Source of the DNA: Auanema rhodensis | Lineage: Eukaryota; Nematoda; Chromadorea; Rhabditida; Rhabditidae | Direction: 5' to 3' | Assembly: GCA_964057225.1 (NCBI GenBank) | Contig: OZ059898.1 | Coordinates: 5,952,001 to 6,016,000 of the forward strand | Length of the DNA stretch: 64,000 nt | In this document: positions 27,366 through 48,398 of the stretch, in pieces | Layout: every line of letters starts with the position of its first letter | Numbering within the stretch: the first letter of the stretch is position 1 | Program-made: the position numbers and the translations under genes | Notes under the pieces: model-generated | What the model was told of the DNA's origin: nothing | Databases searched by the model: none | What the model saw: the letters and a program-made list of their open reading frames with translations, nothing else

Positions 27366-29087
27366 TCTCTACTTACTTCTGAGGTTTTTTTTTCTACCGT
27401 TCCAAAGACAGAGTCACTGGAAAAGCCGTCAGAATTTTCCGGTGATTGTTTACGTGGGGTCTCAGAAACTTTAGGTAACAACGGTGATAACATACTCTAT
27501 AGAAAAATTTGTTTTGAGGAGAAAAAATATATTTACTCTTCGCAGAGGATCCAACAAGCAATCTTGTTCAAGTTTGACTAGTTCCTCATTTTCAGCCTCT
27601 CGTATTGCAGCTGGAGAAGCCAACATACGCTTGGTAGGTGAAGACCCTAAAACATTTGGCTTTTATTATAATTTACTAAATTTTAAAACCATGCCTTGTG
27701 AACTGAGAGGTCGCTTTTGCGGTGTAATAGGAGGCGGTTCACAACCATGATAAGCATAATATACATTTCTTTCAGACCAGGATGACCAATCACCAGCAGG
27801 ATCAAGTGCTGATGAACGAAAATTTTTTTTAGCTACTTCATATATACGCCTGAACAAATTTAGAGAAAAAAATAAGATCACTCATTAAAGCATACTTTAA
27901 ATAAAAATGTGTAATAGGTTCAAGCTGTAAATGCCTACCAAACCCACTCAAAGTTTTATAATAATAAGTACAATTTCGACAGAAAGGGCAAGATAAACCT
28001 TTTCCATTTAATAACTGAAAGAAAACATTTTATAAAAAAACGAAAAAAAAATTACACCTTCCTAATTTCCCCGGAAACTTGTTGCTCTTTGGTATGATCC
28101 ATTAAATGCATGTGAAGAGTATGAACACTATGACTACGAAAATTACATACTGAACAATCCCAAGGTGTTCTAAAAACAAAAGTAAATATATTAAAAATAT
28201 ATTAACCTTTTTTTAGATGGCGTAACGTTTACATTGGGAGAAACAGCAAGAGGAATTCCAAAAGCTTCAATAGCAGCTTTATTAAAATTGAATTTTCTAA
28301 AATATAAAAAGTTCAAAGAAAACAAAAATTAAAACCTAAAACATTCTTCTGAAAAATGATCAGTGCATATAATACCAGTACTTGGAACATTGGCAGCAGG
28401 TCCCATTCGCAACCTCAACATTTCCTAGCAATAACCATATAAGCATTGAATTGAACGCTTGATAAACATACTGAGTAACGAAAACCAAGCATATTCCCCC
28501 ATAATCGTCTACGATCCAAATCATCAGGAAAATTTAAATACATTTCGTTATCAGGAATTTCGCGATTACAAACTATACAAGTTGTATCACGAACAGAAGT
28601 AAAAGGCTAAAATATCAATAGCACAATAATTCGATAATGACTTACCCCAGTTATAATATTAGTAGTATCCATGAGAGTAATATTCAACTTTCCGCAGATT
28701 TTCTTCACCATGAAAGTAGTACCTGTATCACTGCTTGGTGTAGCACGGGCAATAGAATCTTTATTTAAATCAGGTGGGACGCTGCTATATATAATTTCGC
28801 CCTCGGTTTCTTTAATTCAAATATAATTTTTTTTTATTCGTTTCAGAATACCTTTATTGTCTTCATCAGTAACTTTTTCTCCTGAGCTGGTAGAGGGTGG
28901 CAACACAATATTGCACATTTTCTTCAAGGGAGATTCATTAATTAAAATAACCTGATATTTTATTAAATTTTTATCAATAGTTTTAGTTTTTACATACATC
29001 TTCCGATGGGTTTAATCCATTTATAATAGCTTTTGAAGCTTCTGTTGAAGGGTCTGACCGCACAACGCTGCTAAGCGTGTCCTTCAT
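26642..29087 (-). CDS. lin-36: LIN-36-like THAP and C2H2 zinc-finger protein
   Basis: About fifteen exons encode roughly 570 residues. From about residue 128 there is a THAP-type C2CH module: CIVC, the W of RRRLWGNMLGF, then CTDHFSEECF. Two C2H2-like fingers follow: CSVCNFRSHSVHTLHMHLMDH, in two parts, and CPFCRNC...GFGRHLQ. The rest is charged and Ser/Pro-rich. In C. elegans LIN-36 is a THAP protein of the synMuv B class that represses vulval and cell-cycle genes in the nucleus. Adjacency to AUP1 supports orthology, although this protein is much shorter than the C. elegans one (962 aa from memory). The intron at 26896-26852 has a GC donor (CTAG|GCATGA). The intron at 27694-27647 is best read as CAAG|GCATGG, with CTCA|GTTCAC as the alternative. 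One intron holds a (TA)n run. A TTTTTTCAG acceptor lies 5 nt before the ATG. Confidence 0.75.
27316..27363. repeat. (TA)n microsatellite inside a lin-36 intron
   Basis: A TA dinucleotide run lies between the exon ending VEKKTSE and the exon starting ESASKESP. It makes this intron longer than its neighbours. Confidence 0.9.
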
Positions 29088-29570
29088 TAATACTGAAAAA
29101 AAGTGTATATTACAGATTTTTATTGGATATGAATAAATTTTTTTTAAATATTGAATTTATTTTTAAAATTTTATAATTTAAAAGTATCATAACATCAAAC
29201 TACAATCACTATTAGCTATACCACTAGACCATTTTAAGTAAGTTAATGATTATAGGGCTAAGTTATCGTTGTAGGACCTTTTTAATTTTTGAGAATTTTT
29301 CTCGATTTCATATTAAATATTGAGGTTATCGTCTCTGCTTTTCTGTTGTTTAAACTGCCTTTAAGTAAAATTTTTTTCCTTAATTCATTAATTTTTACAA
29401 TACAAAAATTGAATGTTAGATTATATAGTCAAAGTGAATTTTATATTTCGAAAACGCTGGATGCTGTTCTAGCACATGTTTAAATTTATATGCATTTGTA
29501 ATAAGGAATATTTAATTCTCATTATGTAGTCAGCTGCGTTCTTCTCCTTATTTCATTTTTCCTATTTCAG
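29088..29570. promoter_or_regulatory. Divergent promoter between the lin-36 operon and the cct-6/ddx-23 pair
   Basis: Only 483 nt separates the two ATGs, which point away from each other. Both ends carry acceptors for trans-splicing (TTTTTTCAG toward lin-36, CCTATTTCAG touching the cct-6 ATG). The middle is AT-rich without an obvious TATA box. A shared bidirectional promoter for two housekeeping units is inferred. Confidence 0.5.
29561..29570 (+). promoter_or_regulatory. Trans-splice acceptor for cct-6
   Basis: CCTATTTCAG ends exactly at the base before the ATG. There is no upstream exon. Confidence 0.6.
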
Positions 29571-31708
29571 ATGGCTTCTATCCAGTGCCTCAACCCTAAG
29601 GCCGAACTTGCTAGGCATGCTGCTGCTCTTGAGCTCAATATCAGTGGAGCTCGTGGGCTCCAAGAAGTCATGCGCTCTAACCTGGGACCAAAGGGGACTT
29701 TGAAAATGTAACAGTTTCCAATTTTATGATCGAACTAATATAACAAGAGTATTTCAGGTTGGTTTCTGGCTCCGGTGATATTAAATTGACTAAGGACGGA
29801 AATGTTCTTCTTCATGAAATGGTTTGTGATTTTATCTACAATCAGTACATAATATGATGTTTTAGTCTATCCAACATCCTACTGCCTCCATGATTGCTAA
29901 GGCATCTACTGCTCAGGATGATGTCACAGGAGATGGAACTACTTCAACTGTTCTTTTGATAGGAGAAATGTTAAAGCAGGCTGAGACCTATGTATTGGAG
30001 GTATGTTCAATATATAAAAGTTGTGTAATCATTATTTTAAGGGAGTACACCCACGTCTTCTTACCGAGGGTTTTGAATGGGCCAACACAAAAACTCTTGA
30101 ATTCTTAGAATCATTTAAACAAAATGCAAGTTTTCATTTTTAATAAAAAATAATATTAAAATTTTAGATCACTGTTGATCGTGCTACACTCATTGATGTT
30201 GCTCGCACATCATTACGTACCAAGCTTCACTATAAGTTGGCTGATCATATTACTGAGTAGTCATTTATTCTGAAGTCGATATTATTGATTCTTTTTGTAG
30301 ATGTGTCGTAGATGCCGTTCTCGCCATTCGTACTGGAGATGAAGCACCTGATCTTCATATGGTTGAAAAGATGGAAATGCAACATGAAAGTGATATGGAC
30401 ACTAAGCTTGTCAGGTAGAATTTTTTCAAATTCTTTTTCTATGTCTGTTTACAGAGGTCTTGTTCTTGATCACGGTGCACGTCACCCTGACATGCCAAAG
30501 CATCTTACCGATTGCTATATTTTGACTTGCAATGTTTCTCTTGAGTATGAGAAGACGTAAGTAAAATTAATGGTTACTTTAGTTTATGACTTGAATTCAG
30601 TGAAGTCAACTCCGGTCTCTTTTACAAAAGTGCTGCTGAGCGTGAGAAGCTGTTAGGAGCTGAAAGAGAGTTCATTACTAGAAGAGTACAAAAAATTATC
30701 GATCTGAAGAACCAAGTATGTTCTGGAGATAACTCTAGCAAGAGCTTCGTCATTATTAATCAAAAGGTATCTCTATTTTTTATTTGAAAATTTATTCCAT
30801 CTTCTCAGGGAATTGACCCTCCATCTCTCGATCTTCTTGCATCTGAAGGAATTTTGGCACTCCGTCGTGCTAAGAGAAGAAATATGGAGCGTCTCCAACT
30901 TGCTGTTGGTGGCGAGGCTGTCAACTCTGTTGATGATCTCACTCCTGATGTACTGGGATATGCTGGCCTAGTTTATGAACATACTTTGGTATACCTTAAT
31001 CAGTTGATACTAGTCAATCAAGTTAATTTCAGGGAGAAGATAAATATACTTTCATTGAGGACTGTAAGGACCCTAAGTCCGTAACTCTTCTCATTAAGGG
31101 TCCCAACAAGCACACTATTACTCAAATCAAGGATGCGCTTCATGACGGTCTTCGTTCTGTCTTTAATGCCATTTCAGACAGTACGTTGTGCAATTTAGTA
31201 ACACATATAAATTTTTGTTTTAAGAGGCTCTTGTTCCTGGTGCTGGATCTTTCGAAATCGGCGCTCATTGCATGCTTATAAAGGAAATGCAGAACTTGAA
31301 GGGTCGTGCTAAACTTGGAGCATTGGTTGGATTTAATTTCTTTCAGTTGTATAAATAATTTTTAGGCATATGCTAATGCCCTTCTGGTAATCCCCAAGAC
31401 CTTGGCAATGAACTCTGGATACGATGCTCAAGAAACCATTGTTAAGCTCACTGAAGCTAGAAACGATACTGGTTTACCAGTAGGTTTAGATGTAGCTACT
31501 GGAGAGGGAGCTCAGCCTGAGGCAACAACTTATAGTTTTTGTCTTCTAAATTTTTTTTATTCAGGGAATTTGGGATAACGTAGTTGTCAAGAAGAACAGT
31601 GTTGCTTCTGCATGTGTCATTGCTTGCAATCTCTTGTTAGTTGATGAGGTCATGAGAGCTGGAATGACAAATCTCAAGTCTGGAAACAATCCTATTGCTG
31701 ATGCTTAA
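29571..31708 (+). CDS. cct-6: T-complex chaperonin subunit zeta (CCT6)
   Basis: Thirteen exons encode about 540 residues of a group II chaperonin subunit of the cytosolic CCT/TRiC ring, which folds actin and tubulin using ATP. The sequence shows [12 protein letters not shown], the [15 protein letters not shown] motif, [27 protein letters not shown] and, near the end, [21 protein letters not shown]. These are zeta-type features. Two introns have GC donors forced by the frame: 30126-30167 (AAT|GCAAGT, 42 nt) and 31522-31564 (GAG|GCAACA, 43 nt). The acceptor touches the ATG. It is followed on the same strand by ddx-23 after 320 nt. I recall the same neighbours in C. elegans (F01F1.8 and F01F1.7), so the pair is probably an old operon. 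Confidence 0.95.
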
Positions 31709-32018
31709 TTTCTTATTACCCTTTACGTCTCAAGTTTGTTTTACACGATCTTGATGCCGATTGCCGATCTGTAACGTCTTAGCTTTTTATGTTACGATGT
31801 TTTAACTTTTTGCTATTCCTGCTTTTTTGTTGAGTTTGTTTTTGCAATCAATTGTTTTTTATCTCGCGTGAAGTTTTTAAGACATATTTTCTTGTATAAG
31901 TCAGCAATCTGGTTAATATCCAGGATTATTTAATACCAAAGAGTGAAATCATCGAATAAACTCGAGAAATTCACCGAAACTTTCGTAAAGGTTAATACAC
32001 AAATATTTGAATAGTATT

Positions 32019-32028
32019 TCGTATATAG
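32019..32028 (+). promoter_or_regulatory. Trans-splice acceptor for ddx-23
   Basis: TCGTATATAG ends at the base before the ddx-23 ATG, 320 nt after the cct-6 stop. This suits SL2-type addition in an operon. Confidence 0.5.
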
Positions 32029-41017
<8,989 letters not shown>

Positions 41018-43617
41018 AAGATAAGTTATAGTTCTTGAGGAAGCGAGGTATTAAAGCTTGATTTATCTCAGTTTCATGTTCAATTTTGTCCGTCCAGTTT
41101 TGCTTTCTTTTTTTTATTATTTTCATATCAATATAACTTATTCCAACTATATCCCTATCATTAATCGTTTCTTTATTTCTGAACTCGCCACTGTAACGAC
41201 AAGTAACTGAATGCTCTTGTTCTTACTGTCTAAAGCATGCATCCTTTTTATATCTCTTCTCATTTCGGCTTATCTATACGGTTTCATTTGAATTGGCTGT
41301 TTAAATATAATTTTGAAATTACTGTTGTTATATACATTGTTCGAACATTATAATTTGAGTTTTCTTGTCTTTGTTTATGAGCGTATTCGTCACGCTTCGA
41401 AGTATCTTTACATCCACTTGAATATTATTATAATTGTGTAACTTAACATTTGTCTGAAGATAGCTCTTTTTTTGAAGACAAATTGCCTCTTTTGCAGATG
41501 AATGGAAATCGATGGAGATAATTTATGTGTTATAGACATATACATCGAGACTGTGGTTAGTTGTTTTCGTTAATGTAAAGTTATTCCTAGACTGGTTTAT
41601 TCAAGTTTTGACAAAGAATATTTCAATCGTATGGAAGGCTGAGGTAATCCTTGCGGTCTAAATGTTTCTTTCGTCCAATTACAGGCATGGGATTGACCTT
41701 GTTGTATTATTAAACTGCGACCTGGCCCACTCATGGTTACTTTTTCCATTTTATATATTTGGGTTAACATTAAAAATTTCATGTCTTGGTATCTGTGTAG
41801 GGTTCCTCTATCATAGACATGTTTCTAAGTATCAGACTTGCCATGAATAGCTTATAAAACTTCGTTACCCCTAGTGTCTGGACTGTATTGATATGTTTCG
41901 GCAATGTCTTCACTACTTTTAGCTAGTAATATACAATATTTGCTTGTAAACTAGTCGTTCATGAGATGTTTATATTAGCGTCGAATTCTTTTTGTATTAT
42001 ACCAGTGGTGCCAGCCGTTGTCACACTTTTTAGCTCATGTATATTGCTGCCCGCTGAATGTTTCTCAGCTTTAATATCATTCATTTTTTATGAGATATAT
42101 TGAAGTACTAAACTAACTCATCATATCTGAAAAGCATAATAATAATACCTACTCCAAATGAATTCAATGATGAGTATTCCTCTCGTCCAAATATCTGTAA
42201 TTGAATATTCAATTTAGGCCTAATTGCTAATTTATCTAATTTTTTTAATAGTGCTTCAAAATTCAAGAATCTATCTTTCATTAAATATCCAACATTTTTT
42301 TAGTGATCAATTTTTCTATATCTTCTTATCACAGGAAACATCGAAATCTCATGTATTTTACTGATGTATTTCATTGATGTATTTCTTTGATGTATTAGCT
42401 TCTGTTGCTCTACCAGAGTGCAATAAGCAGACAGGCAAGCTATCTCTATTCTGCTATCTCTAGTATCTGCCCACAAATTCGAAAACCCGAGATGAACTAG
42501 TGCTAGTACCATGAATGTATCTGTATAGGGTAGCGGCCGTCATCATTGGGACAGAGGTGGGGATGGAAACAGCAGCTACATAGAATCAGAGAATGAAGAG
42601 AGAGAAGGGAGTGGGAGAGAAAGAAACATATAGAAAGAAAATGTTCAGAGAAGAGAGAGAGAGAAAGAGGGTGAGATAGAGAGACAAACCAGTCCGACTG
42701 ACACGGGGCGAAAACGGAGGCGATGGTGACGACGACACTCGCAGCGGTCTCTGCACAGCTGTCTCTTGAGTGTTACTTTAGCCCTTCACCCATTCACCTA
42801 TTGGAACTTCTTGTCCTCAAAGTTTAAACTTTTTTTCAACTGATTCAATAAGATTCTCAAACTTTTTCTATAAAGGAATAAATCAATAACTATTATTTCC
42901 TTGATAATGTACCAACATTTGTTCTATTTCTATGTTGGTATAATGTTCATCTCGTCATCTCCTGCGAGGGCACGGTGACCGTAAATGTTGCGGACCCTAA
43001 TTGTTTTTTTCGTTGTCACTGTCATCATGCAGGCAGCACTGTTCGATGTGTCTGTTTCTCTCTGCTTGTCTGCTGTATGATGAGATGGTGATGGTATTCG
43101 GGGTCTCGTTCTTCTAAATTCGTAACTGCTCTCCTACGTGATCGTGATGAGAGAGGGGATGATTGTGTGGTGCAGTTCTCCTATATTGATTTGTTCTTTC
43201 TGCTATGAGATTTGATTTAATTCTGCCAATTAGGAAGTTCGAGTTGTTTTTCTGTATGCTGAGCTTGGGCTCTTTTGTTTGTAATCAATAAAACTGGAAG
43301 ATACTTTATTCTTTCAACATATATGTATTCTTAATTGAACTTGTCAATTGATCTATTCGTGTTGGTGGTTGAACATCCTTATTACTACCACTTTGTACTT
43401 TTTTTAAACATATTTTTTATTCTTCTTTGTTTTATCTACTTTCTCTTCGTTATACTTTTTTTCAATCATGTCGTTCAATATTTCTTGTTTACTCTATGTA
43501 TCGTTTTTTTGACCATTATCATAAATGTTTTCTAAGTTTTATCTGATTTCAGATTTTACAGGGAGGGAATTGGAATTTGCGCTTCAACAGAATATTATTG
43601 ATTCTTTTACACAGACT
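41018..43617. other. Intergenic region between ddx-23 and mdt-15
   Basis: No gene is seen. A purine-rich (GA)n stretch at 42590-42690 is followed by a GC-rich patch (42700-42780, GGTGACGACGACACTCGCAG) and another at about 42960-43160. These are candidates for mdt-15 promoter DNA. CTGATTTCAG at about 43543-43552 is a good acceptor 66 nt before the mdt-15 ATG. Confidence 0.5.
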
Positions 43618-46600
43618 ATGACGGACGAGGACTGGCCGTCTCAGAAATTCAGGGATCATGTGATTAATAGGCTGTAAGTTTTTTTTCAGTGATAATTCGG
43701 GTTCCTAACTGATTTAACGGTTTCAGTGAGCCGGAATTGCAAAGAAATCGTCAAAACGCTCCCAATCTTCCCGTTCCTGGAGATGCTCGACAAGTTGAGG
43801 AATACGTGTTCCAAAAATGCGTAACTAAGGATGAATATATGAGAACTATAGCTAAGGTTGCAACATTAGGCATTAATACAACTTCAACTTAACTTCATTA
43901 TAGGTTATTAATGCTATTAACTGCAATTCTAAATCAGCTGCTGTACCTCCTGTATTGCAACCTTCTTCTTTTCATAGCCCTCCATGTTCTACTCCTTCTA
44001 GTGTTAACAGTGGTTCAACTGCGTCTAGCTATAGAACCACTGTTCCTCCAGATCCACAACCAACACAAGTTAGTTCTAGGCTTTATATTTAAACATGTTC
44101 TGTTAGCTTATAAGTTATCAATCCCAAACCCAAATTTTGATATCAAATTCAAAGCTGCATTTAACATTTTTGAATTGTTTTGATATTTATATGTTCGTTA
44201 CCAGGCTCGTAATCAGCAGCAATCGCAACAAGCTCAGCAACAGCATGCTCAAGTACCTGCTTCCATTTCGAGCAATGGTTCTCTTCCACCACAGTCCCAA
44301 CTTTCTCCTGTTTTCTCAACTCCAGACAATGTACCGTATCAACCCCCTATGGGTCAACCTCCACCACAAATGCAGCCTAACTCCCAACAGGTTCACTTTT
44401 GCTTCATGATATAATTAACTTTTTGAACTTCCTTCTTTTATAAATTATAAAGCATGTTGTAATACTTACTTCTAGTTTTTATAACTTCAGGGCCCTATGC
44501 AAGGAGCTAATGGCTATGGGCAGTACAACATGATGCCGCCTCAAGGACAAATGGGTCAATATGATAATCGTATGCTAAAACAACCCAAACAAGTAAGCCT
44601 ACCTATGATCTAAATTATTTTGAAATGTTTTAAAGGAGCCTATTTCTCGTGGTTGGGAAGGGCAGTCTCATCCGTACACTGCTCCACCTAATCAATGGAA
44701 TCAAGGACCATATCCTCCTCTACCTCAACCACCTCAGAGCCACGTTCCCCAGCCAGGTGCTGGAAATCAGGGATCTGTTCTAGAATCTCTAATAAATCAG
44801 CAGCAATTTCCGCCTCAGAGCCAAATAAATGCCAGAACTGTTATGGGTCCTAATGTTGAGTTAATATCCGGAGCACCTGCTAGTATGATAGATGAGCCTA
44901 TGCTAACTCCAGAAGATAAAGCTACTTATAATAACAAACTTGCCCAGCTTCGTCCCTATTGTGATCATATAAGGTTCGATAAAACTTCTTATATTCTATC
45001 TAGATTTTTGTGTCACACAACTTTTCTTGTCGTAATGTTCGTATTTTCTTGCAGGTCTCGAGCTCAACAATGTCGAGTACAAGGAAACAAAGAAGCCGCT
45101 GGAAAATTGGAAACAATGTTGGGTGTTCTAGAAGGAAGAAGAATTGTCAGTCTTGGATATTTGGAGAATTTAGAGAATTGGATTTACAGAAAAGTTGAAA
45201 TGCTGGTTTGAACTTATATGCTTGTTTCCCTTTTATATATTCTATTCCAGCAGGTACCTCAAGGAATGCGCCCTATGCCTCCAAATGGTCATCATCAACC
45301 CTCTCAAAATATGATGATGGGTATGAATGCCCCTGGTGCTGCTCACCCTGTAAGCTATTTCTTCTCATTTATACATAAATTGTAATTTTCAGATTCAACA
45401 TGCTCCTCCTGGTCATGGCTATCCACCCAACATGCCCTCATATATGGGACCACCTCAAGGAATGTGGAATGCACCCCATTTACCTCCTGGTGGAATTATG
45501 ATTCCTCCAGGTGCTCAAATGCCACAACAAGGGGTTCCAGGTCCTATGCATTCAAACTATAACAGAGAGATGGTCGAACACCACCGCCCTTATCCTCCTG
45601 TATCTACTATGAGAAACGTATATATGACTTCATCCTGCAAAAAATATATCAGTAATTTCAGATGAGAAATCAGCATATGATGCGTATGATTAATCCTAAC
45701 GGCCATGTCGGCCATGTGGATAACCTGCCTCCTACAGGTTCAGATGCTCTGAGGATACCTAATTCTACTGCTATGGAACAGCATATGAATACACCTCCTC
45801 CCCCGAATAGCGGAAATATGAATAGTTAGTTAAGGATAATCGATGATTTTTTATATCAATCTAATAGGTTTTGACATTCCCCCTAGTATTGTACATGGTA
45901 GACCTGGCTATCACCCGAATGGAAATGTTGCTTCAGAACATTCCAATGTTGATGATCTCTATAACGTGGAAGATATTCTACCTACACCATTGGAAGCAAT
46001 GAATAACCAACAACCATATCATCAGAATATGACTAATCAAAGTGGTACAGAAGTGCGGAATTTGGTATAATTTTTTAAAATTGATTATTTTTCATAGTAA
46101 TATACTTCAGAATTGTGGATTAAATGAAGCTGCCCGACGTGAAATGGGTTCTTTGGCCGACAGATTCGAGTTTGACAGTGAAGCCAGAGAGAAAAATTGC
46201 GTCCTTGTCAAGTGCAAAATGAGTGCGTGTTTAACGTTGCCTTTGCAGTGAAATCATTCAAACATTTTTTAGGATCTAGTCATGTTCCACAACTACGTCT
46301 TTTAGTTCCTTCTACTTATCCTAACGGGTCAATAACAACCGATAGAGCTGCATTAGATCTAGGTATGTAATATCAGTGATATTGAGGAGAATTATATTTT
46401 TAGATGCGTACTTGTATGATGATCTTCAAAATTTCATTCATGAGCGGTTAGGGCGTGGGGATTTACAGAGTATCACTGATTATTTGAATACTTGGGCAAG
46501 TTTAAATTTAAATTACCATAATATTAGCATTACTATTTTAGGAGACAACTGTTCGTGCTTATTATAACAACCAAAACCCATCCAATATTCCTGTGAATGG

Positions 46601-46643
46601 CTTTGATGATATTTTTAGTTACGAACACCTGCTTAGTAGTTGA
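43618..46643 (+). CDS. mdt-15: Mediator subunit MED15 / MDT-15
   Basis: About fifteen exons encode roughly 750 residues. The first 70 residues are the KIX domain, starting [20 protein letters not shown] and containing [14 protein letters not shown] and MRTIAKVINAIN, nearly as in C. elegans. A long Gln/Pro/Met-rich linker follows. The C-terminal conserved part includes [33 protein letters not shown] and [14 protein letters not shown]-15 is the Mediator tail subunit that couples SREBP, NHR-49 and other regulators to fat-metabolism and stress genes. The reading frame continues open upstream of the ATG to the acceptor, but the ATG matches the family start. The last intron (46496-46541, 46 nt) has a GC donor, TGG|GCAAGT; the GT three bases inside it would break the frame. 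Confidence 0.93.
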
Positions 46644-48398
46644 GCAAGCTAAGTTCAATGCTTGAACATCAACGGAGTTCAGGGATATAATTCAAGTCAA
46701 GACAGATCACAGTACGAGCAAGTTTTGTGTTGGATAAGGGAGATTTTGTCTTGATATTTATAATTTTCCACATATTTTTTGTTTCCAAATTCTGAACTCT
46801 TATTTCTACACGTGATGTCTCCGCTTACGAAGTTGGTGACAAATTCCACTTATTTTGATTCGTTTACCATTTCTCCTCGAAGATATACATAGTATTCTCT
46901 TCTTCGGCTCCTCATTTTAACGATCTGTTATTTTCTTTCGAGAGTTGCACCTGCAGCTTAGCTTGATTGGTGCTCACCTCCCCAATCCAGACCGACGATA
47001 GTAAGTCGGGATTCATATGTTGCTGTAAGAAAGGTGAACGTTTTTCCATCCAGATGTATTTATATAATTTTTGATTTTTTTCTATATTGATAGATATCTC
47101 TTAAGATTTTTTTCATATTTCTATTACCATGTGCGTTAGAGTTCTCAATATATATGTATGTATAAGTATATATATACATATATACCTTATATCTACTATA
47201 TATATAGTATATCAAATCTTTGTGGATAGCCCTTCTTCAAATTCTGGGCGGGTAGTGGGGTATTTTTTTTCTACTCCAACATCGTTATGCAAATTGATCA
47301 AGATATTGTATTCGGTTCAAACCGTACAAATTTTTGAATTTAATGGTGTAATTATGATTTTATGTTTTGTTGTACAGTAAGATCCATTTGATGGCCGCTT
47401 GTGTGTTTGTACTCCTTCCTCTTTTTCTAGCTTCTCAGTACAAGCATTCTAGTTCAGTTTTTTGTTCAGTATACAGAGTTAGTGGTTACGGATTACTATT
47501 CACGAGTTGTCATCAGTCAATCTTTGAGCTGAACAACCTAATACCTCAGTTATATGTCTTCATCGTGCGATAAGGTTCCGGAAGGCTGACCTAATGTTCT
47601 CGTTAATCTAATATTTTTCTCTTCTCTTTTGTAACCTCTTTATTTTGCTTCAGACGTTTCGAATACTTTGCTTAATTTTTTAAAATTTAGCCTCAGTTCA
47701 TAGATCCGGGTTCTTACTGGGCTTCCCATCCTTTGACCTTAACGTCCAGTCTGCTTGAAAGAGAACTATCGTGATAAAGCCATTTATCTCTTTCTCATCA
47801 TTATGTATGTATTTTAGTTTCTTTTTGGTATCAAAGGTGCACTGTAGTACCCTCGTTCCACAGACATTCCTACTCTGTGATTAAGCTTGATAGTCGAATA
47901 TGCGTAGTTAATCGAATCGTCATTCTAAGTTGTAGACCTCTAAACTTCTATCATTGCCACAGCTGTTTGAAGACATTTATATATTACTTTTCTCTTTTGT
48001 TGTTCCTTTACATCCAGTCAACAAAATGGTTGTTATTTATTTGATGATGTACACAACTTGTAAACATTACGTTTGTCGTCCTTTCTTGCCACAATTTGTG
48101 GTTCAGTGTATTAAGATACATGTATTTACTGAAGCAACAGGTTCCAAAATCCGCAACTTCTCGATTTGATGTTGCGCGAAAAATCTTTTACAGATTTAAG
48201 TGGGATTGTGGCAAGTGTTTTTTTCAAGAAGTGTTGATATAATTCAAAATATTGAGATGTTTTATATTTATTTTCAAGGTTTATTAGGTAAATATACAGA
48301 TGGAAATCAGTGAGCTACATCTTCTTAGATCATGGTCAACAATAGTTGCTGTACATGGGAAAAACGTTATGTATTTTCTACTCATCTTTGATAAGAAG
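46644..48398. other. 3' region of mdt-15 and intergenic DNA
   Basis: No gene is supported. The first few hundred bases are probably mdt-15 3' UTR. TA-rich runs lie at about 47140-47215. The sequence CATTGCCACAGCTGTT at about 47954 also occurs at about 37412. AATAAA-like signals on the minus strand near 48270-48290 would serve the microprotein gene. Confidence 0.45.

Larger units (their letters stand above)
23942..29087 (-). other. Probable operon: lin-36, AUP1, RbfA-like
   Basis: Three same-strand genes follow one another with almost equal stop-to-start gaps (283 and 286 nt). Each downstream gene has a splice acceptor at or one base before its ATG and no separate promoter-like island. In C. 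elegans, as I recall, lin-36 (F44B9.6) and the AUP1 homologue (F44B9.5) are also adjacent on chromosome III. Co-transcription and SL2-type trans-splicing are inferred. Confidence 0.6.

Noticed and set aside
31321-31368. GC donor GGA|GCATTGG in cct-6
   Set aside because: The GT six bases on (GCATTG|GTTGGA) keeps the frame and gives LGALAYANAL, the same length as human CCT6.
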